A stretch of DNA of 64,000 bases from Leptolyngbya sp. FACHB-8 (lineage in GTDB: Bacteria; Cyanobacteriota; Cyanobacteriia; Elainellales; Elainellaceae), in NCBI RefSeq assembly GCF_014695575.1, contig NZ_JACJOO010000008.1:1-64000 (forward strand), given 5' to 3'. Below, one piece after another: positions 33,367 through 42,866 of the stretch; positions within the stretch are counted from its first letter, which is position 1, and every line of letters begins with the position of its first letter. Under the pieces are notes generated by a model. That model did not search any database. It was given only the letters and a program-made list of their open reading frames with translations, and had not been told where the DNA came from. The position numbers and the translations under genes were made by a program.

Positions 33367-36231
33367 ATGCTGTTTTCTCAAAATCCGGCTCCACCTTTGA
33401 CCCAAGAAGGGTTATTACACCGCATTGCCAATCGTATTCGCCAATCCCTCGATCTTGAGACGATCTTGAGTACAACAGCAGCGGAAGTTCGAGCCTATCT
33501 GGAAAGCGATCGCGTTAAGATTTATCAATTTCAACCCGATGGGCATGGGATAGTGGTATCAGAGGCGTTGCAAGGCGATCGCCTACCCTCCCTTCTAGGG
33601 CTTCATTTTCCCGCCGACGATATTCCCCGCTATGCCCGTGAACTCTTCGTGCGGGCTCGTCAGCGATCGATTGTAAATTTAGATAGCCATGAAATTGGGA
33701 TTAGTCACTTAAACTGCCCGGATACAGAAGAAGCACTCAGCACCACTGATATTCGGTATCGCCCTGTCGATCCTTGCCACCGAGAGTACTTAACAGCAAT
33801 GGGGGTTCAATCCTCTGTTGTCGTTCCCATCGTCCTGGAAGGGGAAACGGCGGGAACCTATCATCCGCCATCGCTCCAGTCCTCCCACGTACTTTGGGGT
33901 TTGTTAGTTTCACACCATGCAGAGCCTCGCACGGTTACGGAGGATGAGTTGCAATTTATTCAGGCGGTGGTAGATCAGGTTGGCATTGCGATCGCCCAAT
34001 CGGTTCTACTGGAGCAGGTGCGATCGCAAGCCCGGCAGGAAGCCAATATAAACTGTGTTACAGCTCGGCTCCAAACCTCTCCTACCGTTGATTGGCAAGA
34101 TACTTTAGAATTCGCATCGAGTACGCTTCAGGCCGGTGGCAGGCTATACTTGTTCGCTGATTCTCAGTCTGAGCGAGAAATTTATACGTGGGGCGAACAA
34201 CCTGCTCTAATCGATGTTGCCCAGGGCCGTCCCATTGAAGAAAATCTATTATGGCAAAAATATTTGCACTCTATTTTAGAGCATGATTCTGATGAAACAG
34301 GGCATCGCCCCTGGTCGGTTGAGTGGATGCGATCGGTTTATGAGTTGGCAGAATCATCCTATAGCTTCAAGCCCTTAGCGACCTCCTGGGCTGTAGATGA
34401 TATCTATCAAGAACCCTTACTTCGCACCCTAGCTCCGTTTTTTAATGGCACAAAAATTCGCAGTGCCTTGATTATTCCCCTCAAACATGGGGCACACATT
34501 ATTGGTTGCCTAACCTTTTTTCGGAGCGAACTGGATGTTGAGATTGAGTGGGCGGGTTATCACAATCCTGATACCCGTCAATTGATGCCGCGTCAATCCT
34601 TTGAAGTTTGGCGACAAATTAAAAAGGGACAGGCACAATCCTGGACAGACGAGGAGATTCGCTATGCTCAGGCTCTTGGAGAGCGCTTTGCGGCGACTGT
34701 GAAGCAGTATCGGTTGTACCAGCAGGTTCAGTCCCTCAATTCGGGCCTGGAACAACAGGTAGAAGAACGTACCGAAGCACTAAGACAGCGAACGGAACAA
34801 CTTCAACAATCGAATATTGAACTAGAACGGTTAGTGGAACGGCAGATGGCGCTATTCCACATCGTGGCCAGAATTCGCGAGTCTCTGGAGATAGACACCA
34901 TCTTTCAAAGTGCTACCCGTGAATTAAGCAAAGTGCTGCAAGCAGAACGGGTTGCCATTTACCGCTTTAATGCCAACTGGGGTGGAGAATTTGTTGGTAG
35001 CTATGAAGCTGTAACAACAGAGTGGGGCAGCGTCGGGAAGCTTGGCGTCAGTACCATTTGGAATGATACTTACTTGCAAGAAACCCAGGGCGGACGTTAC
35101 TGCAGTGGGGAGAAAACCATTGTGAATGACGTTTACGAGCAAGGGTATACGCAGTGCCACATTGATCTTCTAGAGCAGTTTCATATTAAGGCCTTTATGG
35201 TCATTCCCATTTTTGCGGCAACTAATCTTTGGGGATTATTGGGTGTATATCAACATTCTGCGGCTCGCCAATGGAAAGCTTCTGAAGTTGAATTTGTAAA
35301 TCATATTGCCGTACAACTGGGGGTTGCTCTACAACACGCTGGACTATTGACGCAGACCCAACAACAGGCACAACAACTAGCCCAGACGTTGAACGATCTC
35401 AAGCAAGCCCAGATTCAGTTATTTCACAGTGAAAAAATGTCTAGTTTGGGCCAGTTAGTGGCAGGTATCGCCCATGAAGTCAACAATCCAATCAACTTTA
35501 TTGGTGGTAATCTGACGCACATTCAAGAGTACACTCAAACTTTATTAAACTTGCTCCGAGCCTATCAGGAATATACTCCGGATCCTGCACCATCCTTACG
35601 TCAACTTCTCGAATATAGTGATTTGGGATACATTGAAGAAGACTTTCCCAAGCTATGTGCATCCATGAAGTTGGGAACAGAGCGAATTCGCGAGATTGTA
35701 CAGTCTTTGCGAAACTTCTCACGGGTGGATGAAACAGGGGTAAAAGCGATTGATTTGCATGAGGGTCTTGAAGGTACACTTCTCATTCTCCAGCACCGCC
35801 TAAAACTAATCTCTGGCGAACCTATTCAGATTAAAAAGCACTATGGCGATTTACCAGACGTAGAGTGCCATGCCGGGCAAATCAACCAAGTATTTATGAA
35901 TTTGATTGGAAATGCGATCGATGAATTAGAAACGACTAAGACAGATAAAGGTTCTTCAAAAATCATTATTGTTTGCACCCGCCGTATTGATGCTGATTGG
36001 ATAGAAGTATCGATACAGGATAACGGGAGAGGTATTGCAGAGGAAATTCAGACGAAGCTGTTTGATCCATTCTTCACTACGAAGCCGATGGGTAAAGGAA
36101 CAGGGTTAGGACTGTTTATTAGCCATCAAATCGTTGAGAAGCACGGAGGGCAGTTAATCTGCCGTTCGAAACCTGGGCAGGGAACAGATTTCGTCATTCG
36201 CTTGCCTGTAAAATTAGCAGTGACTCCTTGA
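33367..36231 (+). CDS. phytochrome-like histidine kinase with a second bilin-type GAF
   Basis: About 954 residues. The first GAF (residues 5-225) has the phytochrome signature HFPADDIPRYAR (D85-I86-P87) and the chromophore cysteine in VDPCHREYL (Cys137). A second GAF/PHY-like region follows (235-455). A coiled coil (460-495) leads to another GAF (500-665) with NDTYLQETQGGRY and TQCHIDLL (Cys597), the pattern of cyanobacteriochromes. The kinase core has His703 in AGIAHEVNNPINF and a HATPase with GKGTGLGLFIS. ATG at 33367 is preferred over TTG at 33352. No N-terminal PAS of classical phytochromes and no receiver. Two covalent bilin sites in one protein are plausible but inferred. Confidence 0.88.
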   Translation: MLFSQNPAPPLTQEGLLHRIANRIRQSLDLETILSTTAAEVRAYLESDRVKIYQFQPDGHGIVVSEALQGDRLPSLLGLHFPADDIPRYARELFVRARQRSIVNLDSHEIGISHLNCPDTEEALSTTDIRYRPVDPCHREYLTAMGVQSSVVVPIVLEGETAGTYHPPSLQSSHVLWGLLVSHHAEPRTVTEDELQFIQAVVDQVGIAIAQSVLLEQVRSQARQEANINCVTARLQTSPTVDWQDTLEFASSTLQAGGRLYLFADSQSEREIYTWGEQPALIDVAQGRPIEENLLWQKYLHSILEHDSDETGHRPWSVEWMRSVYELAESSYSFKPLATSWAVDDIYQEPLLRTLAPFFNGTKIRSALIIPLKHGAHIIGCLTFFRSELDVEIEWAGYHNPDTRQLMPRQSFEVWRQIKKGQAQSWTDEEIRYAQALGERFAATVKQYRLYQQVQSLNSGLEQQVEERTEALRQRTEQLQQSNIELERLVERQMALFHIVARIRESLEIDTIFQSATRELSKVLQAERVAIYRFNANWGGEFVGSYEAVTTEWGSVGKLGVSTIWNDTYLQETQGGRYCSGEKTIVNDVYEQGYTQCHIDLLEQFHIKAFMVIPIFAATNLWGLLGVYQHSAARQWKASEVEFVNHIAVQLGVALQHAGLLTQTQQQAQQLAQTLNDLKQAQIQLFHSEKMSSLGQLVAGIAHEVNNPINFIGGNLTHIQEYTQTLLNLLRAYQEYTPDPAPSLRQLLEYSDLGYIEEDFPKLCASMKLGTERIREIVQSLRNFSRVDETGVKAIDLHEGLEGTLLILQHRLKLISGEPIQIKKHYGDLPDVECHAGQINQVFMNLIGNAIDELETTKTDKGSSKIIIVCTRRIDADWIEVSIQDNGRGIAEEIQTKLFDPFFTTKPMGKGTGLGLFISHQIVEKHGGQLICRSKPGQGTDFVIRLPVKLAVTP

Positions 36232-36319
36232 GGCTGTAACTCATATTGCTTTACGCAATCCCGGTAGGACAGGTATTTTTGAAAAGCCACATGGCGTGTA
36301 GCTTTCCTTAAATCTTGTA

Positions 36320-36384
36320 CCAAACTCTAGAAGTTCTACCTTTGGGGTGTTTCGCACCCGAAAGATAGAACTTCTAGAGTTTGG
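36320..36384. terminator. hairpin after the phytochrome-like kinase
   Basis: CCAAACTCTAGAAGTTCTA (36320-36338) is complementary to 36366-36384, with an inner GGGTG/CACCC stem and a T-rich tail (TTGGTTTTAG). It lies about 90 bases past the stop and is likely its terminator. Confidence 0.6.
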
Positions 36385-36834
36385 TTTTAGGAGAATGGTA
36401 GAATAATTGTTCACGGATGCATACACTTCTGGGAGTGTTAAGTAGCTCATCACAACATCACAACGGGTCACCTAGCCTCCATCGTTGATACAGCCACGTA
36501 TTAAGCTCTAAGAGCAAATGTGTCTATCTAAAGACGGATGAAAAAATCAAAGAATAGTATTATCGCAGTAAATAGATTACTGCTAACTTTGCTAAAACCG
36601 TTTTACTTCTACTCAGTAGAAGACTTCTATTTAGTTTTGCTTGCCAGGTCTGTCTTAAGAGAGGTTGCTTAGGCTTTCCTAAGGTATATTTTTTTAGAAT
36701 CACAGAGATGACCTCAGTAGTTTCTCCTTCTATTACATTCTCAAGTAAAGATAATGATTTATTACTTCTCTTGGTTCGGCTTTAAGGTTTTGCAGGAGAA
36801 CTACAGAATCTTTCAGAGAATCAGCAGCTATTTT

Positions 36835-36879
36835 AAGTGTTGATTTTTAGCACATCATACGTGCTAAAAATCAACACTT
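36835..36879. repeat. 19-bp-arm perfect palindrome
   Basis: AAGTGTTGATTTTTAGCAC (36835-36853) pairs exactly with 36861-36879 around ATCATAC. The 36232-37162 gap is otherwise AT-rich, without a gene I can support; the promoter of the next kinase should lie here. Confidence 0.7.
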
Positions 36880-37162
36880 CTTGCGGCTACCCAAACAGAC
36901 TTTAAGGTGAGCCATAGAATAATTTACCGTACCTTAGAGTTATATCAATCCATAGGGAGAGATAAGGTAACCGCTAAGGTGAGTAAAAATGCAGCTTGTT
37001 AGTGCTGCACTTGTTGCATAGCAGGGGGCTTATTGTACCCAGCACGCTCAAAGAGTGACTACTTTGTGACAAGCTAATTGAATGAAAAAGCGCAGTGTCT
37101 TGGCTCTGTGGGCAGAACACACAAGTAACAATTACGTATTAGGAGGTTGAAGAGAAGCAAGC

Positions 37163-39964
37163 ATGGTATCCGAGCAGACTTTTTTGTTGAGCGAGTATCA
37201 TCGATTACCTCAAGAAGCGCTGCCTGCTGACTTTTACAAACGCCAGCTTGAGGTGGTCTGCAATAATGCAACCCTTGCTCTCTTCATCATGGATGAGCGC
37301 CAAGAATGTGTTTATATGAATCCGGCTGCGGAGGCCCTGACAGGTTATAGCCTTTCAGAAACAAGGGGGCGTGCTTTGCATGATGTCATTCACCACACCC
37401 GCCCAGATGGCCGTCCTTACCCCCTCTGTGAGTGTCCCATTGACCAGGCATTTCCTCAGAATAATCAGGAGCAAGGGGAGGAGGTGTTTGTCCACAAGGA
37501 TGGCCATTTTTATCCTGTGGCTTATACAGCTAGTCCTATTCGGGAGGGCGATCGCGTCCTTGGTACCATTATCGAAGTTCGCGACATTACCCAGGAGAAA
37601 TTAGCAGAACAAGCACGGCAGGAATCCGCGAAACGAGAGCAGCTATTACGGCAAGAAGCCGAAATGGCACAGAAACAGGTTGAAACTATCTTTGCCAGTA
37701 TTAGTGACGGCGTCTTTGTTCTAGATCACAACTGGTGCTATACCTACGTCAGCGATCGCCTCTGTAAGATGGCTAGCAGATCTCGTGAAGAGATGATAGG
37801 CCATAGCATTTGGGATCTTTTCCCAGAGGCTGTGAACACCGAGGTCTACCCTCAATTTCACCGGGCCATGCGTGAACAGGTGCATCTCCAGTTTGAGTAC
37901 CTGCACTTACCCTGGAACCGTTGGTTTGAATGTCGTGTTTACCCATCAGAGCAGGGAATCACCGTATTTGCAGCCGAAATTACGGATCGCAAACGAGATA
38001 AGGAAGTGCTGCAGGAAAGTGAGCGGAGGTTCCGTCGTCTTGCCGAGTCAAATATATTTGGTGTTGCCTTTGGCAACTTTGCAGGTGGCATTCATTATGC
38101 AAACGATTATTTTCTCAACATGGTGGGGTACACCCGTGAGGAAGTTGAAGCAGGACAAGTGCAATGGACAGATTTAACCCCACCAGAATTTTTACCGCTT
38201 GATGTAGCAGCGGAGGAAGAGCTAAAGGTAAAAGGCGTGGCAACACCCTTTGAAAAGGAATACATTCGCAAAGATGGCGCACGTGTTCCCATCTTGATCG
38301 GAGCGGCATTGCTGGATGAACCCTACGATCAGCAACAGGACATTATTGGGTTTTATTTAGACTTAACGGAACGGAAGCGATCGGAGGAAGCACTTCAACA
38401 AGCATTGCAAAAGCTCAATTTTCATGTTGAGAACACGCCGATGGCTGTGGTTGAGTGGAACGGAGCCATGCAAGTTACACGCTGGTCTGGGGCGGCAGAG
38501 AAAATTTTTGGTTGGCAGGCAGATGACGTATTGGGTAAATTGCTCAATGACCTACCCATAGTCACTGAGGAGGGTATTGAAGAAGTCGTTGAAACCTGTA
38601 AGCAGCTGATGAGTGGAGAGGAGCCATATGTCTTCTCTTCCAACAGCAATTACACAAAGCAGGGCGATATCATTCACTGCGAGTGGTATAACTCCAGTCT
38701 GCACGATGAAACTGGACAGTTGATTTCGGTGCTGTCGCTTGTGCTGGATGTAACGGATAAAAAGCGAGCGGAAGCTGAACGAGAACAACTGCTAATCCGT
38801 GAGCAAGTGGCACGGGCAGCAGCAGAGCAAGCCAACCGTATCAAGGATGAGTTTCTGGCGATTGTTTCCCATGAACTGCGATCGCCCCTCAATCCCATTT
38901 TGGGCTGGTCCAAGCTGCTCCAACAACAAAAGCTAGATCCAGCCAAAACGAGTCAAGCACTGGAAACGATCGCCCGTAATGCTGCCCTACAGGCTGAACT
39001 CATTGAAGATTTGCTCGATGTTTCCCGCATTCTGCGAGGAAAACTGAGTCTGAATATTGCCCCAACAGATTTAGCTTCGATTATTCAAGCGGCACTTGAA
39101 ACCATGCGGTTACCCGCTGAATCCAAATCTATTCAAGTTCATACCTGGTTAGAACCAGATGTTGGATCTGTGGCCGGGGATTCCAACCGACTACAGCAAG
39201 TCGTATGGAACCTTCTCTCTAACGCCATCAAGTTCACACCTACAGGAGGCCGTGTAGATATCCGGTTAGAACGGGTAGACTCGATGGCGCAAATTACCGT
39301 CCGTGATACCGGAAAGGGCATCCATCCAAATTTCCTACCCCATGTCTTTGCCTACTTTCGGCAAGAGGATGGCGCGACCACCCGCAAGTTTGGCGGGCTG
39401 GGGTTAGGGTTGGCGATCGTGCATCACTTAGTGGAGTTGCATGGCGGCACCATTCAAGCCGAGAGCCCAGGGGAAGGGCTTGGTGCAACATTTACAGTGA
39501 AGCTACCGCTGCTACAAGGTTCATCACCCACAATGCAGGGCGGTAGCTTACTGGAGCCGGAGGCAGGTTTAACTGGCATTCATGTTTTAGTTGTGGATGA
39601 TGATGCCGATACGCGAGAGGTTGTGGCATTTCTTTTGGAACAGGCGGGAGCACAGATAACAACCTTTGCGTCGGCGAGCGAGGTGCTCGCTGCACTGTCC
39701 CACACGCAGATAGATGTCCTGTTAAGCGATATTGGAATGCCTGACGTAGATGGGTATATGCTGCTGCGTCAGGTCAGGGCTTTACCGCCAGAGCAGGGTG
39801 GGCAAATTCCGGCGATCGCCCTAACCGCTTATGCTGGCGAAATTGATTATCAGCAGGCTATGGCAGCAGGCTATCAGAAACACCTCACCAAACCGATTGA
39901 GCCGGAGTTACTCGTTAGAGCGATCGCAGACGTGGTTCGGCGCAAGGAACAGGAGAAATTATGA
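37163..39964 (+). CDS. hybrid sensor histidine kinase (PAS x4-HisKA-HATPase-REC)
   Basis: 933 residues, soluble. Four PAS domains: residues about 28-150 (ECVYMNPAAEALTGY), 170-280, 285-410 and 415-540. The kinase core has His570 in VSHELRSPLNPILGW and HATPase motifs (NRLQQVVWNLLSNAIKF, DTGKGI, GLGLGL). The C-terminal receiver has Asp856 in LLSDIGMPDVDGY. AGGAGG at 37141 lies 16 bases before ATG, farther than ideal. From HisKA to REC it is very similar to the hybrid kinase at 23966. The first PAS contains a CECP stretch after RPYPL, a feature of PAS domains with HTRPDG motifs; the ligand is not predictable. Confidence 0.9.
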   Translation: MVSEQTFLLSEYHRLPQEALPADFYKRQLEVVCNNATLALFIMDERQECVYMNPAAEALTGYSLSETRGRALHDVIHHTRPDGRPYPLCECPIDQAFPQNNQEQGEEVFVHKDGHFYPVAYTASPIREGDRVLGTIIEVRDITQEKLAEQARQESAKREQLLRQEAEMAQKQVETIFASISDGVFVLDHNWCYTYVSDRLCKMASRSREEMIGHSIWDLFPEAVNTEVYPQFHRAMREQVHLQFEYLHLPWNRWFECRVYPSEQGITVFAAEITDRKRDKEVLQESERRFRRLAESNIFGVAFGNFAGGIHYANDYFLNMVGYTREEVEAGQVQWTDLTPPEFLPLDVAAEEELKVKGVATPFEKEYIRKDGARVPILIGAALLDEPYDQQQDIIGFYLDLTERKRSEEALQQALQKLNFHVENTPMAVVEWNGAMQVTRWSGAAEKIFGWQADDVLGKLLNDLPIVTEEGIEEVVETCKQLMSGEEPYVFSSNSNYTKQGDIIHCEWYNSSLHDETGQLISVLSLVLDVTDKKRAEAEREQLLIREQVARAAAEQANRIKDEFLAIVSHELRSPLNPILGWSKLLQQQKLDPAKTSQALETIARNAALQAELIEDLLDVSRILRGKLSLNIAPTDLASIIQAALETMRLPAESKSIQVHTWLEPDVGSVAGDSNRLQQVVWNLLSNAIKFTPTGGRVDIRLERVDSMAQITVRDTGKGIHPNFLPHVFAYFRQEDGATTRKFGGLGLGLAIVHHLVELHGGTIQAESPGEGLGATFTVKLPLLQGSSPTMQGGSLLEPEAGLTGIHVLVVDDDADTREVVAFLLEQAGAQITTFASASEVLAALSHTQIDVLLSDIGMPDVDGYMLLRQVRALPPEQGGQIPAIALTAYAGEIDYQQAMAAGYQKHLTKPIEPELLVRAIADVVRRKEQEKL

Positions 39965-40088
39965 GAACAAAGGAGGAGAGGCGGTTCTAACTGAATAGCT
40001 ACAGCGCTTCTAACCTTTTACAGAACAAATGACTGGAATGACCACGTTAAGGTGTTACAAAAGTACACACCTTAATGTGTTTGTAGCC

Positions 40089-40352
40089 ATGATTCCTAAT
40101 TTGCTAGAAGCGACGAACGATTACTGGCGCAAGCTGGATGAGCTAGAAGCAGCCTATCAGCGGGGCGATGTTTCGCTGGAAGAGGTCGACGCGAAAGTTG
40201 CAACGCTAATGGCAGAACTAGGTCAGGAACGCCGTGCTGCTGTGAGATTTTTGCTAGACAATGTGACCCGTGTCTGGCGTGAGCAACGGGAATTGGTTGT
40301 TGGTTTAGGGTTAATCGGGGCCTTAACCTATGCCTGGGTTGTGATTAGTTAA
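40089..40352 (+). CDS. small hypothetical protein with C-terminal membrane helix
   Basis: 87 residues from ATG at 40089 (an upstream ATG at 40029 would add 20 residues). A charged helical region (WRKLDELEAAYQRGDVSLEE) is followed by a single hydrophobic helix at the C terminus (LVVGLGLIGALTYAWVVIS), suggesting a tail-anchored inner- or thylakoid-membrane protein. No family recognised. It lies just after the hybrid kinase on the same strand, 124 bases downstream. Confidence 0.6.
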   Translation: MIPNLLEATNDYWRKLDELEAAYQRGDVSLEEVDAKVATLMAELGQERRAAVRFLLDNVTRVWREQRELVVGLGLIGALTYAWVVIS

Positions 40353-40389
40353 TTAGCACAACTAGCCCAACCGTAGAGTTAGGGATTGC

Positions 40390-40692
40390 TTAGGGATTAA
40401 ACTTCTCACGAGCAGCTTGGAAGAGAGTTGTAGTGGCAGTACTGAGAACGACAGGAGTCGCATTCTTTCCAAGCTTTGTCTGAGCCGTTTGGTAGCAGTA
40501 GGCGTAAAGGTCACCTAATTGTTCTACATAGGCAGCGATCGCTTGCTTAGTCTCAACACGCGTTCCGTCGTAGGGTTCTGCTGCAGTAGGTAAGGGAGGG
40601 GGTGGCGTGAAATGCATCGTAGAAGCATCTAAAGATTTAGGATTAAAGATATTTTTCCCCCAAACCCCAGTTGGTGTTGGATGAGGCTGCAT
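40390..40692 (-). CDS. small hypothetical protein
   Basis: 100 residues. A proline-rich N-terminal part (FTPPPPLPTAAEPYDG) is followed by a helical part (QAIAAYVEQLGDLYAYCYQT) with one cysteine. No domain or signal is recognised. It is divergent from the photolyase gene with a 133-base gap and convergent with the small membrane protein. Function unknown. Confidence 0.55.
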   Translation of the reverse strand: MQPHPTPTGVWGKNIFNPKSLDASTMHFTPPPPLPTAAEPYDGTRVETKQAIAAYVEQLGDLYAYCYQTAQTKLGKNATPVVLSTATTTLFQAAREKFNP

Positions 40693-40825
40693 TCATCCTT
40701 AAATTGCATAGACTGAAGCAGCTCATCAGGATTGGTATACCTGCGCCTAAAGGCAGAGGCTATTTTGTAAAGCAATTGTAACGATCGCACTCAGATAACC
40801 ACTGAGCAAGCGGGATTTTGAATCG

Positions 40826-42421
40826 ATGGTAACGGGTGTTTGGGTACTGGGCGATCAACTTTGGACAGGGCAATCAGCACTGCAAAGCTGTGTGCAACAG
40901 CCTCAGCAAACGCCTGTCTTCTTCATTGAATCGATGCGTCACGCTCAACAGTTACCCTATCATTTGCAAAAACTGGTGCTGGTGTGGTCAGCCATGCGTC
41001 ACTTTGCTGAGGAACTGCGACAGGATGGATGGCCAGTAAGCTATGTTCAATCAGAAGACTTCGAAACGCCCCTATTGAAATGGATTGAGCAATATCGCAT
41101 TACCGAACTGCGGGTGATGACGCCAACTGATCGTCCGTTTGCGAAACTCATTCAGTCGCTCAACTTGCCCTGTATTGTTACCTTTACCCCCAACAACCGC
41201 TTTATCTGGCAGGATCAGGAGTTTGTGAACTGGGCGCGATCGCGCAAACGCCTTTTGATGGAGGACTTTTACCGTGAGGGACGGCAACGCTTCAAAATTT
41301 TGATGGATGGAGAGCATCCGACCAGTGGCCGCTGGAACTTCGACCGAGAGAATCGCAAACCGCCAAAGGGCAAATTGACGTTGCCTGAAGCCCTCTGGTT
41401 TGAGCCCGATACGATTACCCAAGAGGTTATTGATTGGGTCAAGCAATCTCCAGCATTTAAGGATAGCCAAGCTTACTGGCAGATTGAAACGTTTCAATGG
41501 GGTGTCACTCGCCAACAAGCGTTGCAAGTCCTTCGCTTCTTCATCGAAACACGCTTGTCTAACTTTGGCCCCTACCAGGACGCTATGGTGACGGGGGAGC
41601 AAACGATGTGGCACGCCATGTTATCGCCCTACTTGAATCTTGGACTTCTGCATCCATTAGAAGTGGTGCAAGCTGCAGAGGAAGCGTATTACATCAACCG
41701 CAATACCTGGGAGTTGAGTAGTGTAGAAGGATTTATCAGGCAGATTCTCGGGTGGCGTGAGTATATGCACGGCATCTACATCTACATGGGTGAAGACTAT
41801 CCTGAGCGTAACTGGTTTAACCACACGCAGCCTCTTCCCGACTTTTACTGGACGGGTGATACCCAGATGAATTGTTTACACCATGTTCTTCAACAGGTGA
41901 AAGAAACAGGATATGCTCACCACATTCAACGGTTAATGGTGCTGAACAACTTCGCCTTAATTGCTGGTATTTCTCCCCAAGAGTTGCAGGATTGGTTTCA
42001 TGCAGCATTTATTGATGGATATGACTGGGTGATGCAAGCTAACGTAATTGGCATGGGCCAGTATGCGGATGGTGGCATGATGGCCTCGAAGCCCTATGCA
42101 GCTTCCGCAAACTACATCAATACCATGAGTGACTATTGCAAACGCTGTACTTATAACCCCCGCAGCCGAACTGGCGAGACCGCCTGCCCATTTAACTTTA
42201 TGTACTGGGATTTTCTATCGAGGCACTACGAGAAATTAAAGAACAATTCACGGATGATACAAATTCTACGTAATTTAGAACGTATTTCATCAGAAGAGTT
42301 ACAACAAATCCGTCAACAAGCAGAACAGTGGAGGCACGAACACCAGAACACCGAATATTTGCTTTCTTCAACCTCTACACACCATGGATCGCCTGACTCA
42401 ACTCCGCAAGCAGTATCTTGA
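40826..42421 (+). CDS. iron-sulfur bacterial cryptochrome/photolyase (FeS-BCP family)
   Basis: A 531-residue flavoprotein of the photolyase-related FeS-BCP group, whose characterised members (Agrobacterium PhrB, Rhodobacter CryB) repair (6-4) photoproducts or act as blue-light sensors. The N-terminal Rossmann domain begins GVWVLGDQLW; the C-terminal FAD domain contains EGFIRQILGWREYMHGIY. Cysteines at 350, 438, 441 and 454 (MNCLHH, YCKRCTY, TACPFN) fit the four-cysteine [4Fe-4S] site of the family. Start ATG at 40826. It overlaps the next small gene by 38 bases. Among several light-sensor kinases it could serve in repair or signalling; repair is the simpler assumption. Confidence 0.92.
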   Translation: MVTGVWVLGDQLWTGQSALQSCVQQPQQTPVFFIESMRHAQQLPYHLQKLVLVWSAMRHFAEELRQDGWPVSYVQSEDFETPLLKWIEQYRITELRVMTPTDRPFAKLIQSLNLPCIVTFTPNNRFIWQDQEFVNWARSRKRLLMEDFYREGRQRFKILMDGEHPTSGRWNFDRENRKPPKGKLTLPEALWFEPDTITQEVIDWVKQSPAFKDSQAYWQIETFQWGVTRQQALQVLRFFIETRLSNFGPYQDAMVTGEQTMWHAMLSPYLNLGLLHPLEVVQAAEEAYYINRNTWELSSVEGFIRQILGWREYMHGIYIYMGEDYPERNWFNHTQPLPDFYWTGDTQMNCLHHVLQQVKETGYAHHIQRLMVLNNFALIAGISPQELQDWFHAAFIDGYDWVMQANVIGMGQYADGGMMASKPYAASANYINTMSDYCKRCTYNPRSRTGETACPFNFMYWDFLSRHYEKLKNNSRMIQILRNLERISSEELQQIRQQAEQWRHEHQNTEYLLSSTSTHHGSPDSTPQAVS

Positions 42422-42698
42422 GCTTACAAATCACGCTCTACCGCAGCTAGCAAAATCCCGCAATTTTCCCGTTTGCTATAATCATTGCTTTCAGCGGATT
42501 ATTCTGGATAACCTGTTTGGTCGCTGCTGGTATGAAGTGCTGGATCGCAAACGCAATCCTGCTTATAAGCAATTGACTGAGGAGCAGTTAGAGCAGGCGA
42601 TCGCTCTTGCAAATCGTGTGATTGAGCAACCTGACTCTTACTTACAGCAACTCAATCGAAATAGCTTGAACTGGCGTGGGAAGGCTATTACTTCCTAA
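42384..42698 (+). CDS. small conserved-type hypothetical overlapping the photolyase gene
   Basis: 104 residues. The N-terminal helix (MDRLTQLRKQYLELTNHALP) is followed by FPVCYNHCFQRIILDNLFGRCW, with three cysteines and a histidine, and a charged helical C-terminal half. No fold assigned. It overlaps the end of the photolyase gene by 38 bases in another frame, and a terminator follows two bases after its stop, so the two genes form a translationally coupled pair. It may be an accessory protein of the photolyase (inference). Confidence 0.75.
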   Translation: MDRLTQLRKQYLELTNHALPQLAKSRNFPVCYNHCFQRIILDNLFGRCWYEVLDRKRNPAYKQLTEEQLEQAIALANRVIEQPDSYLQQLNRNSLNWRGKAITS

Positions 42699-42700
42699 TC

Positions 42701-42733
42701 AGAAGGAGGTAGGGCTTTGCCCTATCTCCTTCT
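42701..42733. terminator. terminator hairpin after the photolyase pair
   Basis: AGAAGGAGGTAGGGC (42701-42715) pairs with 42719-42733 with one mismatch around TTT, two bases past the stop codon. There is no long T-run; strong stem. Confidence 0.65.
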
Positions 42734-42784
42734 GGTACAAATTATCAGCGATAGTGACTTAGGAGGTTTCTGCATAAGAATTTA

Positions 42785-42837
42785 CCCAGAATGTTGGTGC
42801 TTTGCCCGCTTCGCGGGCAAAGCACCAACATTCTGGG
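42785..42837. repeat. 25-bp-arm perfect palindrome between convergent genes
   Basis: The arms 42785-42809 and 42813-42837 match around TTC (core TTTGCCCGC-TTC-GCGGGCAAA). Weaker pairing extends outward to about 42760 and 42866, up to the stop codon of the beta-helix gene. Confidence 0.75.
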
Positions 42838-42866
42838 GGTAATTTCATTACTGGAAATCTCCTTAG

